Shown here piece after piece: positions 1 to 12,960 of a stretch of 64,000 bases of DNA. How positions within the stretch are numbered: position 1 is the stretch's first letter; each line of letters begins with the position of its first letter. Made by a program: the position numbers and the translations under genes. The notes beneath the pieces are model-generated. The model was not told the DNA's origin, did no database searches, and was given only the letters and a program-made list of their open reading frames with translations. The stretch is from assembly GCA_963682175.1 (NCBI GenBank), contig OY821771.1:34740201-34804200 (forward strand), in the 5' to 3' direction. The stretch is from Triglochin maritima. Its lineage: Eukaryota > Streptophyta > Magnoliopsida > Alismatales > Juncaginaceae.

Positions 1-84
1 ACGCTTGCAACACCAAATTCATTTGATAGATTTTGGCACTTACTATGCCGACTTCTAACACTTAGCAATTTTCGAGCACCCACA

Positions 85-300
85 AGGGTGCACTGCCAGC
101 TTGGACTCCAAATTGAACTCAACACTTGCACTGTCGAGTTTATAAAACAGAACTCAGCCTTATGGATGTCGAGTTTTTTGGTGTAATTTCAGCCACATAG
201 GCCTAAACATACACTATCAGTTCCCAATCTAAAAAGTCATATTGAACGCGACGTCTGTGTCACCGACTTTGTAATATTGAACTCGACATCCAGAAAGCCG
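85..300. repeat. Left subterminal inverted-motif repeats of the decayed MULE
   Basis: Several copies of GAACTCGAC-like and GTCGAGTT-like words occur in both orientations. The same words reappear at 12484-12900. Clusters like this near MULE and CACTA ends commonly serve as transposase-binding regions; that role is inferred here. Confidence 0.5.
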
Positions 301-347
301 AGTCCATTTTTAAAAAAAAAGTGTACTTGGCATCGGACACGTCGGGC

Positions 348-354
348 TATAAAG
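348..354 (+). promoter_or_regulatory. Candidate TATA box of the decayed MULE gene
   Basis: TATAAAG lies just inside the left subterminal repeats and is followed by a pyrimidine-rich leader (ccccttcttcccccc). This is where a MULE transposase promoter is expected. No start codon can be assigned with confidence downstream, because the stretch 355-2470 holds no convincing coding sequence. Confidence 0.35.
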
Positions 355-2470
355 ACCACACGATAAAACCCCTTCTTCCCCCCGAATTGTTGTCTGGCGA
401 TTTTAAGGAAACTCTAGCCTTTTTTCGTTTTCCCATTTTTGCTTCCTTATTTGTGTATAGGATGATGATTATTGTTGTTTTAGGTTAGATTTGTATGATT
501 TCGTTGATTTAGGATTTGGTTATGGATGTTTTTATGGTTGGTTTTAATTTTTCAAAATTTCTAAATTTTTTTCATTTTGATTGGTTCATCATATTCCAAT
601 ATAAATTTAAATGTGCAAGCATTATTATTTGGGTTGCATATATCATTGTAGTTGTGCACTTGAATTGACATAAAATATGTAGGATGATAATATATATATG
701 TAGGATGAAATCTATAGTATTATACATAATATGGTTTCCCGTAAATAATCGTTTTTTCCTGGTCCTTCTTCATCCCATCCATCCACTCATACTAGAATTT
801 AATATTGATTTCCTTATTATGATGCGTTATTTATTTTAATCTCAGCCCTTCATCTCCTTTCCCTTTTATGTTGGCAAGGCAAAGAGACACAACCTAGATT
901 TCGGTCGTGCTCCTTCGAACCCACCGCTTCAACCATCAAATCCACAACTTCTCATCAAATACCTACTTCTTCTTCAAACCCATCACTCCACACAGAATAG
1001 GTCGTCGTGTATTCTTCGCTGCCGTGTGTTTAATAAATATACGAAATACATCAACAACACAATTAAAATTTAACGTAGAGATTCGACGACTTATGCAAAC
1101 CTATCCGGGTTAATTGATTTTTTATAGTTAATGTCGTCTTGTTATTGGTTATAATACTTTATCACATCAAAAATTCATCGAGTCAAAACACTATAAGTTA
1201 ATCTAAATGGAAACATTGAGATATCATTGTATTAGTTTGAGTGAAGATTTCTCATTCTTATTTTCCAAAAATATCAAAATTTCTAATCGCACCTTAATAT
1301 TGTAGTGCAAAAAATAGATACTAAAAATTCTACAACACATTTATTATATGAAAGTAGCATGTAACAACTTATAGCTCCTTCAAAAAAAAGAATTTAGGTA
1401 AAAATAGGTACAATCGTTTCTTGGACTATATCTACCAACCTTTTTTTTATAATTTAGGGACCATTAATTTTGACAACCACCCAAGCTACTTCTCGATTTC
1501 TTTCTATTTTAAGTTGTATGCCTTCAAGACAGTTACAAACGATATCACCAGCAAATGTTATAAAAAGAACTTACACGTTTCTTTTGTCCTCTCAACACAA
1601 TCAATTTCTCTTTATTCATTTTGTCTAAAACGAAAAATATGTACAAGGTCTTAGAGGCACCTACATAGAAGCACGTACATAGAAACAACGAAATGCACAA
1701 AGAGACAACCCTAAAGGTTGTGGACATTAGAACATCAATTAACCCCTTCATAAAACTTAATACATTCATGCATTCTCTACTAATCAAGCATTCATACATA
1801 ACAAGTCATTTCCACAAAACCATTAAAAGCAACAAGATAAACTCTAAAGCTAGCATGAGATGTACCTAGTGTGGACATCATCACATCTAATACAAGTTTA
1901 ACCATACTACGAATATACATCTACATTAAGCACATGCAATGACATAAATAAAAGAACTCATCACTAATACATCACATACTCTACATCAGCTCCGCCCCAA
2001 ATGGGGTGGATCTACTCTCTACTCATTAAGGTAACTAATTATATTAAGATTTAAGGAAACAAAACATGCAAGACTAAGGAAACAATATCTCACTAAGAAG
2101 ATAATATTTTATTTACATGACTCACATTACAAAGTGGCATCCTCTCTACATTGAGTTTCCTTCAAAGACTTACTCCAAGTAGAGATAATGACCATAAAAC
2201 AATGAGTAGGATACAGGAGAAAGAAGAATTCTATTTATAGACATGAAAAAGACAACTGGGGACAATCTCCCGGTGTGAGACTATTGAAACATGTCTAAAA
2301 TGGACATCAACAACATAATACATAACCACGAGAATTTGGGTTAGATCTTGACCAAACTGGACTGGCAATTGGAGGTCTGCGGTCGTCAATTGACGGTCAT
2401 TTTGGTCTGATTCGATCCAGTTTCGGATGTCTTATTAAATGCTTCAATTCTTCACGTGGGGTGCACCCTA
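355..2470. other. Non-coding stretch, no gene recognised
   Basis: The sequence is AT-rich and I see no conserved coding sequence. It could be leader or intron of the decayed MULE plus unidentified inserted repeats. The short open frames here (for example 907-1113 and 1421-1654) resemble nothing I recognise. Confidence 0.4.
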
Positions 2471-4223
2471 TGAAGGGAATGTGTTCTAAAAGTTTACTTT
2501 TATATGTCAATTATTATGAATTGAATGTGCAAACATTTTGTTCCTTGATTAATGTATCCGTGTTTTAGAAGTGTTAAGGAAAATGATCTTGGTCTTTAAC
2601 TGTAGAGCTCTAAAAGATAATGGTTTACATAAATCAAAAGTAATTCACAACCATGGTAATTGACATGGAACATTAATTACCGAGATAAGATTATCGTGTT
2701 GGTTAAAGAGTATTGTAAGCTCTACAAATATTTAACGACACGAGTATATAAAAGAGGAAAATGGTTATATTTCTATATTGAATAGACCTAGCAAGTGAAA
2801 CATTATGAAATTGTGTTATGTGTCATTAATGTTTCACTGTCTGGAATCCTAAGATATGAGACTTATGTTTTTTTCACATGAGAAGTGTTTAATTTGATTA
2901 TCATCAAAATCTATCAATAAGTATAGTGATAAAGACAATAGTTGGTTAAATGATAGATCATATGATGCATCGGGTTTCATGTGAAATAACATACATGTTG
3001 TGACCCAATAAAATCAATATGTTGTGAAAAATGACAGTTAGAATCATAAATGAATTCATATGATATGTGTGTATTATGAGGTGTAATGTTTTGACATTAC
3101 ATATGATAATATGTTACATGATATGTGAATTTGCTAAAAACCCCCAAAGATCAAATTTTGTTGGATATAAATCCAAATTTTGATAAAGGCAAAAATTAGA
3201 CAAAACGGTCGAACACTGTCAGAGACCGGTTGACCGGAAATTCACAGTAGTCGTTGCGTATGTGAACAGTTGACCAAAAGGACACATTGGTCGACCGAAC
3301 AAATCCAGCAACTATTTTGGGATTGTTCGGTTGACCGGTAGAAGTCCTAGTTCGACCGAAAACTTCCAGGATCTTCCGCAAATTCTTCTTGGTGACAATC
3401 AGTCGACCGACTTGTAGCTCAGTTCGACCGAAAACTTACAGTAGTCGTTTCTCGTGTTGAATCGGTCGACCGTTTATGCATTATGTTCGACCAAAAAATC
3501 ACAGTAGCTTTGGTAGCGTGTGATGGGTCGACCTCCTGGTTTCATGGTCCAACCGAAACCACGATTAATTGCCAATCGGTTGACCGGTGAGCACAATTTT
3601 TCCAGAATTAATTAAGGGATTAATGTTGATCATGAGTTGGATTTATTCCAATTGTGGTCAAATGTTAATGATGATGATTATGTGTCAATTTGTATTGGTT
3701 TAAGGGAGATAAAAGCAAGAGATCATGAGTTAGTGGATAACCTATAATGTGGGTGTTGAGAGAGTCTATAAATAGGTCTCTTCTCCCTACTTGTTTCATG
3801 TGAAAGCAAAAATCTCTCTCCCTAACCTCCCCACTAATCCATCTGAATTTCTCTTAATTATTTAAACTTTTGGAGATTAAATTCTCAGGGAGCTTTAGAG
3901 GGGTTATTAGCTAGGTTCTAACCTTGATTTAAAGATTGATTGGATAGCTCATTTCTCTCTAATCTTGTTTAGAGTTTGGTGAACACTTGGAGGCGAATCG
4001 GTGGACGATTCAACGGGCAACGTAACTCCGGATCTTCATAAAGGTTTTAGAGAACCTTTGGGGTATGATTTCCTTCTATTTATTTTAATATATATGTAGA
4101 TTACATGATATTAGAATAAATATAAAATAATGTACATGAAATCGTCGAAATATGGAAATTGATCATGTATGCATGTGTGACAATTTTAAAATATATACAT
4201 ACATAGGGGCTTGAAATCCTACA
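2471..4223 (+). mobile_element. Solo LTR of a copia-type retrotransposon
   Basis: The unit runs TGAAGG...CCTACA and is flanked by CCCTA (2466-2470) and CCCTG (4224-4228), a 5-bp TSD with one mismatch. Its last several hundred bases match, as reverse complement, the left portions of the LTRs at 6460 and 10164, including the block around gatccggagtc. It is therefore the same family in plus orientation. Unlike those LTRs it contains a cluster of GGTCGACC-type palindromic motifs at about 3197-3590. No internal retrotransposon sequence adjoins it, so it is a recombination-derived solo LTR. Confidence 0.75.
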
Positions 4224-4559
4224 CCCTGATCGGTTGTTTGAGTCTGGACCCAAATCTAATTGCCAAAATACTCTTCATGATTGTGTAAAGTTTCTCAGTT
4301 TGCTATTTGGTCCATCCGGGCTTACGTTCAGGTCTTATCTTGCTGATGAGTCATTATGTCTGACAGATAGGTCCATTGTGCTTCATTTAAGTCCTTCCTT
4401 CTTACGTTTCAGTCATTTTTCTCTTCTCTTCTCTTCTTTATTACCTAATACTTAAAATATAATAACAAACACTTGAGTAGCACAAAATTGGGGTAAAACA
4501 AATGATATATAGCATGAGTACGAAATATGATGTGCTACTAATCAATGTTGCTATTTCGA

Positions 4560-6454
4560 GAGTATGTTTGATGTGAAATTGACAGTCAAGTTGCCTTTAA
4601 ACAATGATTGGACATATACTCCATTAACCGACAATAAGTCGGATTATGGAATGATTGACTATTCAAACAAATGTAGGTGGTTTGAATGTATATAGATTCA
4701 TAACCCTGAATGCTCGACCCTACGCTAACAACCAACCATCATGTTCGGGATTATGATACAACTAGGTCAAGCGAGTGGAACAGTGAAATAGATTTGAATA
4801 TAAATCTAAATCTTTCTACCAAAGTTTCGGTCTACCATGAAGTTTCTTTATTCCAGTCTCAGGGCTTCTATATGGGCAGTTAATGGCGTGAAGATGTTGG
4901 TGGCATTCCTTCAAACTGCACAAATCTCCATCTTGGTTTATCTTAACTGGAGACCATGCACCACAGAAATCATGTGTGTCCTGACAGAGTTGGAATGTCA
5001 ACTTCATATCTCTCTCTTGGCCTTGGTTAAACACTACTTGACTCGATTCGGTACCATCTGCCAAAAGTTAAAAGTCCGTTCGAAGATTACCATGAAGAGG
5101 AGGTACATATGATGTAGAGAAAGAGACTGGGGATTTAGGGGATTATAGCACACTTTTTCCAGAAGAGGATGAACCCGAAGATGTTTCTGGAACTAAAATA
5201 GTTCCTAATACCTAAGAGGTCATATATACAATGGGACAATCAATAAACGAGGAAGACAACGACATTGTTGATGATGCAGTTATTAATGATGACATAATTC
5301 CTACTTTCAATGAACTCCCTGATATTTTCAAAGATAAGAGTTGGATTCAGAATTTAGTCATGAACACCCACTCTTTGATCGTGTGAACAATGTCTCACGA
5401 ACTGGCTGGATGACCCAAGATGGACGTTCTCTCTGGGAGAAATATACTTCTCAACGAAAGATGATTTGGTGCATGCTTTACAATCATGACATGTACATAA
5501 AGAAATATGTTCAGTATATAGTTGTTTCTTTGAAGAAACACTACACTGTGCGTTGTCTTCGTCGTGATCGGGATAACTATCAATGGAGCTTGCATGTGTC
5601 TATTCCACAAGGCGAACTTACCAGGCGGAACACACTTGTTACAATCCGATGTTGTTGAATGACAATAAATAATGAAGCGCATCATTATTTGTGACCTAAT
5701 CATGAATTCTGTTAGAACCAAATTTCACAATCACACCTGGTAAGATAGTGGAGAGAGTGAAAACAAAATACTCACTAGAAATTTGTTACAGTAAAGCATG
5801 GTATGTCAGGAGAAAGCATTAAATATAATTTATGGTGCCGAAGAGGAGAGTTTTAAGGATTTGGAAAGATTTTTGTCGTACTTTGTCCAACCAATCCGGG
5901 AATCTTGGTCAAAATACTGGCGGAGAGAGTAAATCCTGAAAAGGAGATGTTTAATTGTATTTTCTAGGACTTCAGACCTTCTATTACTGGATTGTATTTC
6001 GCAAACTAGTTATTAGTGTTGATGGAATGCACCTCTATAGGAAATATATGAATGTTGTTCATAGTTGTGGCATGCACCGATGCAAACAACAAATTCTTTC
6101 CATTAGCATTGGTCACATAAAAGAGACCATGTATAGTTTCAGCGTCCATCACAATATGTTAGATTGTACACAACACTAGCGGTCTCTCAACCAATGACGT
6201 ATAGACCACAAATGGGTAGAGAACGAGAAATGGTATGAGTTCAATTTTCGTTTTGCAATATTTGATACTTGTGTTTGATGTTTAACAAGTGTATCTTTTT
6301 CTATATGGTCCATCAAGTTTACTTTTGCTACAAGTCCATAAAGTTTACGAGTTTCATGAGGAACTATACAAAATTCATGAAGTTACTAAAGATGATAAGG
6401 AATGCTTGTCACTCTCTGCAAAGTTGAAGGATAAGATGAAGGGTTTCCTAGGAT
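4560..6454 (+). pseudogene. MULE transposase pseudogene, N-terminal and central part
   Basis: Fragments in several frames read as a MURA-like transposase. A start-proximal stretch beginning FDVKLTVKLP (from about 4568) is followed by a DNA-binding-domain-like segment with RCLRRDRDNYQWSL (about 5547-5590). A further segment resembles YSKAWYVRRKA (about 5786-5820). The transposase core block VDGMHLYRKY...CGMHRCKQQI (about 6018-6093) corresponds to the family's first catalytic-Asp region, with D in VDGMH. Stops and frameshifts interrupt every segment. The reading ends where the copia element begins at 6460; the C-terminal tail resumes at 12078. Confidence 0.65.
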
Positions 6455-6459
6455 GTTTT

Positions 6460-7380
6460 TGTTGGATTTCGTGCCCTATAGTATGTATATATTTTTCGAA
6501 ATTTTATAAACATATAGGATCGAAACATTCATATTTTCTTCGATTTTCATATAGACATGCATTTGTTTGTCCTAATTATTTAACATGCATTAGAACAAAC
6601 AAACAATTGCAATTAGAATCATACCTAGAGTTTCTCTAAAACCTCTTGAAGATCCGGAGTCACGTTGCCGGTCGAATCGCCCGGTGGATTGCCTCCGAGT
6701 GTTCACCAAACTCTAAACAAGGTTGGAGAGAAAGGAGCTAGCCAATCAATCTCCAAACGGGTTTAGAATCTAGCTAATAACCCTCTTTTTCTTTCCTGAG
6801 ATTTTACTCTCCAAAAACTCAAATTAACTAAGGAATTTCGGATGGATTAATTGGGGTGGTTAGAGAGAGAGAGAGAATTTTGCATATATTTATTTTTAAT
6901 GAAGGAAATTAGGCCTATTTATAGGCTCCTTTAATTTCCACATCATGGGCTATGCATTGACCCATTCTTCCATGTTTTTCTCTCTTAAGACCAATTCTCA
7001 ATATTAAATTTATTAATCCACATCCAAATTTAATCATAATTGACCAAGTCAAAACCATGATCAATAATTCCTTAATTAATTTGCCTTTATCGAATTTTGG
7101 ATTAATTCCCAACAAAATTCGTTTTTTTTTGTTTTAGGAAATTTAATTAATTTGCCTTTATCGAATTTTGGTTTAATTCCCAACAAAATTCGTATTTGGG
7201 GTTTTAGCAAATTTAATTAATTAATTTGTCTTATCGAATTTTGGATTAATTCCCAACAAAATTGGATCCTTGGGGTTATAGCTAATTTATATATCATATG
7301 CAATATATCATCATATGTAATATCAAACAATCACACCCCATGATATATTTACATCTCATATATAAATTCATGATTCTAAA
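6460..7380 (-). repeat. Truncated 3' LTR of the copia element
   Basis: Nearly identical to 10164-11090, with the same terminal TGTTGGATTTCG on the plus strand. Similarity stops abruptly at about 7376-7380, where protease/pre-integrase coding sequence begins. About half of the LTR has been lost. Confidence 0.8.
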
Positions 7381-8610
7381 TATATCAAGCAAATAGAGAC
7401 CATTCCTTATGAATGCATTTGCATAGAAAACATCATTCTTCGATATAGACAAACAAGAATTTGAAACATTTATATTGAAATTATCCATATCCAAACATGA
7501 TACAGAAATAATATTCTTGCTAATCGAAGGTACATAATAAACATTCTTTAGACATAAATTTAAACCACTACACAATTGAAGCACCACAGAACCTTGTGCA
7601 ACCGCAGACACGTTCGCACCATTTCCGACCTTCAATTCAATCTCGTTCCGTACGAGTTCCTTCCTATCCATGAGTAGCCGCACATTAGAAACTATGTGAG
7701 CACAAGATCCGGTATCAATTACCCAATCCTGGACAGAGGTGGCTAAATTTATTTCAATAACAAATATACATTTGGCCTTTTTGGGGCGCCGACGTTCAAT
7801 CACTCCATTGTCAAGGTCTTCCTTGTACTTAGGGCAATTTGGCTGGATGTGTCCTTTTTCACCGCAGTGAAAGCACTCTGTATTAGGAGTTGGAGATTTC
7901 TGAGATTTCCCCCTCGAGGCACTCTTATGAGCACCTCCTACTCCCTTGCTCTTGATTGAACCACTTTTAGTAGATTTGCCCTTTCCTTTACCAATCTTTT
8001 GGCTCCTTCCATGGATGGCAAGGACTTGCTTGTCCCTACCCTTGCCCATATCAACTTCAGCAGTTTTGAGAGCGTTGTGAAGCTCCTCAAGACTCACCCC
8101 TTTTTCACGCATGTGGTAGTGCATCACAAAGTCCTTAAAGGACGGGGCTAGAGAGCCAAGAATCATATCTTCAGCAATGTCCTCGGGCATTGGTGAAGAG
8201 AGCTTTGCCAACTTCTCAAGGTATCCTTACATCGTGAGAAAATGCACAGATACCGATGTTCCCTCCGCCATATGGCACCTTGTGAGTGCGATGGTGGTCT
8301 TATAGCGCTCCTTTCGGGCACTATCCATGAACATCTTTGATAGAGCCTCCATGATCTTCTTGGGTTTTGAATCCAAGTATTTCGCTTGAAGCGAGTCACC
8401 CATGGATGCTAGCATAAGACCGTGAACTTGGTTCTCTTGGTCTTCCCACTTGGCTTTAGCCTCTTTCTCTTCATCGGTTAATCTCTCATTCCACTTTGGG
8501 ATTGGACCTTCAAAAATGTGAGATAGTTTCTCAAACTTTAACACGATGTTGAGTTTGAGTTGCCAACTAATGAAGTTTGAGCTGCCAACTAATGAAGTTT
8601 GAGCCATCAT
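7381..8610 (-). pseudogene. Copia gag-protease (partial polyprotein)
   Basis: The reading starts near SSNFISWQLKLNIVLKFEKL, typical of copia gag. It continues through a CCHC zinc knuckle, CFHCGEKGHIQPNC, to the aspartic protease active site WVIDTGSCAHIVSN (catalytic D in DTG). It ends at NGLYLLDI, the beginning of the pre-integrase region. One in-frame TAA (8227-8229) interrupts gag; both sides are otherwise in the same frame. A 21-bp duplication near the start repeats the NFISWQLKL coding sequence (8555-8600 region). Beyond about 7381 the frame reads into LTR sequence. Integrase and reverse transcriptase are absent. Confidence 0.8.
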
Positions 8611-10150
8611 TTGCTAAAGGGTGTTTTTCTATCATGGATCGTACGATAGGTTGGATGTTCGACATTTTTCTACAAAATAAATCATACAGGATTTTAATGC
8701 CAATTTTATGTTTTAATACACATGCATACATATATCGAATATATAAATGTAAATGTTGCAAATTAAAATCTTTGCCCATAAATGCAACAATCGAAGATCC
8801 TATCAATTGTAATATAGACTAGCTAAGGGCTATCGAATACATTACAATATCAAGGTAAAAAAACATTTTCTAATCACAACCTTTTTGAATTTTAGCAATA
8901 TTAGCATCTTCAAACTTTTGTGATTCTTGTCGTTTTAATTATGAGGGAATGCAACCTATCCTCGTAAGAAAAACTTTTTCCCAAAACCGAGCGAGGGCTC
9001 TAGGTAATGTTAAGAAAACTTATTTTCATTTGATACGAGATACGTTTATCCATTGTATTCACAACTAAACATACTCGGGGTTCACTACGGTGAATCACAC
9101 CTCATACATTTAATTGTGGCACAACAACAGACAACCATTATATCTCCCACTATTCCCAAAGATGGAGGGAGCTATCTCCCGCTAAGGGCGAGCAGAGTAT
9201 CCCTCGATCAATGGCTGCTAGTGGATGAAATAAGAAGGAAATTATTCTTAATTTTTGTTGGACAATTTCATATATTTACATGTGATTTGGAATTTTAGGT
9301 TATCATGCATATTAATATTCATACACATCCTAACATTCACCATATTCATCACATGCATAGCAGAAATAAAAAAAACAGAAATTAAACATTCACACAATCC
9401 ATATCGTGTGAGTTTATATGTTCCCTTCGATCCTTGATCCTCGATCGATGCGCTACAACGGCGACTTCCTCTTGCACCGGAGATGTAGATTTTACAGAAA
9501 ATAAACATGCTCCTCACATTCGATAAAAATCGACTAGTGCAAGTCCTATGTAAAAACCTCTCATATGCATATGCAATTTATCTAAAAGATGGAAATAGAG
9601 AATTTGGCTTTTACATAAATAAGCCCCTGTATTATAACAATTATAAACATTCATAGTTGCTGATTTGGAACATATAAACTCACAATTCCTGCAAAAACAA
9701 CTCGAGCAACGCATACACGCATGTCCAATCTAAACTATTTAATCTAGATTATCAAGCATCTAAAATCAAACAATTCTAGAAAAATCATTTAAAATCCATT
9801 AAAATGATTTTCATGCATCCATAGTTCAAAATTAATTATTTTGAACCGCCGTTCATCCAATTTCCAAAAGGAAAGATGAACATTAGTCCTTTTCGACTTT
9901 GTTGATTCCTTTATAAAATAATCATTTAAAATAAAACGAAAATTCTATAAATTAGACAAATGTCTAAATTTCAATTCTAACAATCATGTGTGATGTTTTA
10001 AAACATATAAAACCATCAAAACGAATTTATTAGAATTTTATCAACAAAACATCGAAAAACTCGAAAAAGACACAAAACTGAATTGTTTTGATTCTAGATG
10101 GTAGCCTAGATTGATTTTATAGTCTAAATCAAAGATAATATGAATCAAAA
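8611..10150 (-). other. Copia leader between primer-binding site and gag
   Basis: No coding sequence is recognised. By position this is the untranslated leader of the retrotransposon, unusually long at about 1.5 kb. Short open frames here look random. Confidence 0.5.
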
Positions 10151-10162
10151 GCTCTGATACCA
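10151..10162 (-). other. Primer-binding site (initiator tRNA-Met type)
   Basis: The minus strand reads TGGTATCAGAGC, one base inside the 5' LTR. This is the standard plant copia primer-binding site complementary to initiator methionine tRNA. It fixes the orientation of the element. Confidence 0.9.
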
Positions 10163-10163
10163 C

Positions 10164-12072
10164 TGTTGGATTTCGTGTCCTATAGTATGTATATATTTTT
10201 CGAAATTTTATAAACATATAGGATCGAAACATTCATATTTTCTTCGATTTTCATATAGACATGCATTTGTTTGTCCTAATTATTTAACATGCATTAGAAC
10301 AAACAAACAATTGCAATTAGAATCATACCTAGAGGTTCTCTAAAACCTCTTGAAGATCCGGAGTCGCGTTGCCGGTCGAATCGCCCGGTGGATTGCCTCC
10401 GAGTGTTCACCAAACTCTAAACAAGGTTGGAGAGAAATGAGCTAGTCAATTAATCTCCAAACGGGTTTAGAATCTAGCAAATAACCCCCTTTTTCTTTCC
10501 TGAGATTTTACTCTCCAAAAACTCAAATTAACTAAGGAATTTCGGATGGATTAATTGGGATGGTCAGAGAGAGAGAGAGAGAATTTTGCATATATTTATT
10601 TTTAATGAAGGAAATTAGGCTTATTTATAGACTCCTTTAATTTCCACATCATGGGCTATGCATTGACCCATTCTTCCATGTTTTTCTCTCTTAAGACCAA
10701 TTCTCAATATTAAATTTATTAATCCACATCCAAATTTAATCATAATTGACCAAGTCAAAACCACGATCAATAATTCCTTAATTAATTTGCCTTTATCGAA
10801 TTTTGGATTAATTCCCAACAAAATTCGTTTTTTTTTGTTTTAGGAAATTTAATTAATTTGCCTTTATCGAATTTTGGTTTAATTCCCAACAAAATTCGTA
10901 TTTGGGGTTTTAGCAAATTTAATTAATTAATTTGCCTTATCGAATTTTGGATTAATTCCCAACAAAATTCGATCTTTGGGGTTATAGCTAATTTATATAT
11001 CCTATGCAATATATCATCATATGTAATATCAAACAATCACACCCCATGATATATTTACATCTCATATATAAATTCATGATTCTAAATATGTCATTTTCAT
11101 GACATAATGATTTTATCGATTCACCACATGTATACGAAACTCGATACATCATATGAACATAAATTCACCTTCTTGTTTCCCAGTTTTATGGTGTGACCTA
11201 TGGGAGGATCTAAGATAAATTGGCAGTGATATTAATAGCTTAACATCACAAATTATAAGCGGTATCTAGCTACACATTATAGTTCTCAATTAGCTAGATG
11301 TCTTAATTCAGCTCGAACCAAAACCCGATCCAATTAGTGATGGAGTGCACCACTTGTGTCCGTCCCTTGCCTCATGATATTAAGAATACATACAAAGTAG
11401 TATTGTGTCATCTTTGTATATTAGTATTCATTTCTTGATCTCTTTAAGCTAGTTATAAATATGTGACTTAACTCAAATCACATTGTGCACATTATAACTT
11501 TGCTTTATCAAGGGGCCCATTAATATCATTACTCAATTAAGAGGGGCAATGATAATCTTTTGACTAGCTATCTTCTCCAACAAAAGTTGTACTTAACCAA
11601 CTAATGCCTTTACACTACACTCATCGATAGCTCAAGACACTAGTCTAATTAAGAACTCCTTAAGCGATCGGATATAAGTCTCATATCAAAGGATCAAGGA
11701 CACAGTAAAATATTAATGACACAGAAACACATTTCTATAATATTTTACTTATTAGGTCTATTCAGTATACAAAAGTAATATTTTCCTCTTTTGCATACCC
11801 GTGTTGTCACTCACTTGTAGAGCTACAATGATCTATGACCAACACGACAATCTTAACCCGGTAATTAATGTCCCATGTTAATTACCATAATTGTGAATAT
11901 CTTTTGTTTTATGTAAACCAATATCTTTTAGAGCTCTACGGTTAAGGACCAAGAGCCTCTTCCTTAACACTTCTAAAAGACGAATAACATAAACAAGGAA
12001 CAAAACGATTTTCTCATTCAATTCATAATAATTGACATTTAAAAGTAAAAGTTGTAGAACACATTACCTTCA
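10164..12072 (-). repeat. 5' LTR (1.9 kb) of the copia element
   Basis: In element orientation it begins TGAAGGTAATGTG and ends CGAAATCCAACA. It is followed after one base by the primer-binding site. Its 10164-11090 part is a near copy of 6460-7380. It contains three tandem units around TTATCGAATTTTGG (about 10790-10976). Confidence 0.85.
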
Positions 12073-12077
12073 GTTTT

Positions 12078-12291
12078 AGTGTCCCTAACCCTACACTACA
12101 GTTGAGTCAAAATCGGATGGAAGAGGGAGAAGATGATACTATTATTCGAGCTACTCCAGAATGTGGAGATGGGGGTCTGACTCAGGAAACATGAGAGGCT
12201 GCAAATGTCAAACGAGGTGGTCGTCGTGGCCATGGTAAAGGACGTGTTCATGCAAGTCCAAAGAAGAAGAGGTTCCAGGGTCATTTAAGAT
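12078..12291 (+). pseudogene. MULE transposase pseudogene, C-terminal tail
   Basis: After the copia TSD the plus strand reads an acidic stretch followed by KRGGRRGHGKGRVHASPKKK and a stop. This Gly/Arg/Lys-rich tail is typical of MULE transposases and continues the pseudogene interrupted at 6454. One in-frame stop (TGA, near 12193) lies just before the basic tail. Confidence 0.6.
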
Positions 12292-12483
12292 AGTTGTTGC
12301 GAACAAAAACATTTACTGTCAAACTATTTGTTATGTACGATTGAATGGGAAAAAACAATCAGATGTTTAATTTGTGTTTGTGCTTTCCATGAATGCTTCT
12401 TTCTTGTTTGTGCTTCATCTGAAATGTTTGAATTTTTTAACAGGAAACAACTTATCAACAAATGAATGATTTTAACACCAAAT

Positions 12484-12930
12484 CTGTTTGAGTGAACTCG
12501 GCGTTTGCGTTGTCGAGTTCATTGAAAAGAACTCGACGTTGCAACGACTGAGTTCATTGTTAGTTGCATACTTCACATTCGACATTTTCCAAATTTTCAA
12601 TGTGTTAGAACGCGGCGTTAGGCTTCCCGAGTTCTAATGAATTGAACACGACATTGCAATTGTTGAGTTCAAATTAAACTCGAAATGGAACTCGGTATTG
12701 CCCGTGCCGAGTTCAATCAAACTAAACTCGACAATGTCAGTGCTGAGTTCATTCAAACTGAACACGACGTTGCATGTCCCGAGTTCAATTTCAACCCTAA
12801 GGTACCATCCTAGGTGTGCACCAAATTTTTTTAGTGTTAGAACTCGATGTGGCAGATGTTGAGTTCTATAAAGAATTTTATTCCTACAGAACTCAGTGTA
12901 TGTATACATTGAAAAACATGACCTAGGTGG
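12484..12930. repeat. Right subterminal inverted-motif repeats of the decayed MULE
   Basis: At least eight copies of GAACTCGAC / GTCGAGTTC variants occur in alternating orientation, matching the block at 85-300. Located just after the transposase tail, they mark the element's right subterminal region. Confidence 0.5.
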
Positions 12931-12960
12931 CAGCAGGTCTAGTTTGAGAAATATTTCTCA

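Larger units (their letters stand above)
6460..12072 (-). mobile_element. Ty1/copia retrotransposon with internal deletion, nested in the MULE pseudogene
   Basis: The element is bounded by a perfect 5-bp TSD, GTTTT, at 6455-6459 and 12073-12077. On the minus strand the order is: 5' LTR (12072-10164, TGAAGG...CCAACA), primer-binding site (10162-10151), untranslated leader, gag plus protease (8610 to about 7381), then directly a truncated 3' LTR (about 7380-6460). Integrase, reverse transcriptase and RNase H are missing. The junction at about 7380 joins the middle of the coding region to the middle of the LTR, so one deletion removed the rest. It cannot move on its own. Confidence 0.85.
1..12960 (+). 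mobile_element. Decayed Mutator-like element (MULE) with nested LTR insertions; left end outside window
   Basis: Both flanks carry many degenerate short inverted motifs of the form GAACTCGAC / GTCGAGTTC (about 85-300 and 12484-12900). I read these as the subterminal repeats of one element. Between them lie fragments of a MULE transposase in the plus direction: N-terminal part 4560-6454 and C-terminal tail 12078-12291. A TATA-like site follows the left repeats. The coding part is broken by a copia element with a perfect 5-bp TSD, and a solo LTR sits upstream of it. No terminal duplication can be checked because the left end is outside the window, and the right boundary near 12.96 kb is approximate. 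That both repeat blocks belong to one element is inference. Confidence 0.55.

Noticed and set aside
5341..5721. Two overlapping 105-108 codon frames as separate genes
   Set aside because: The plus-strand one is a fragment of the MULE transposase DNA-binding region and the minus-strand one is its shadow.
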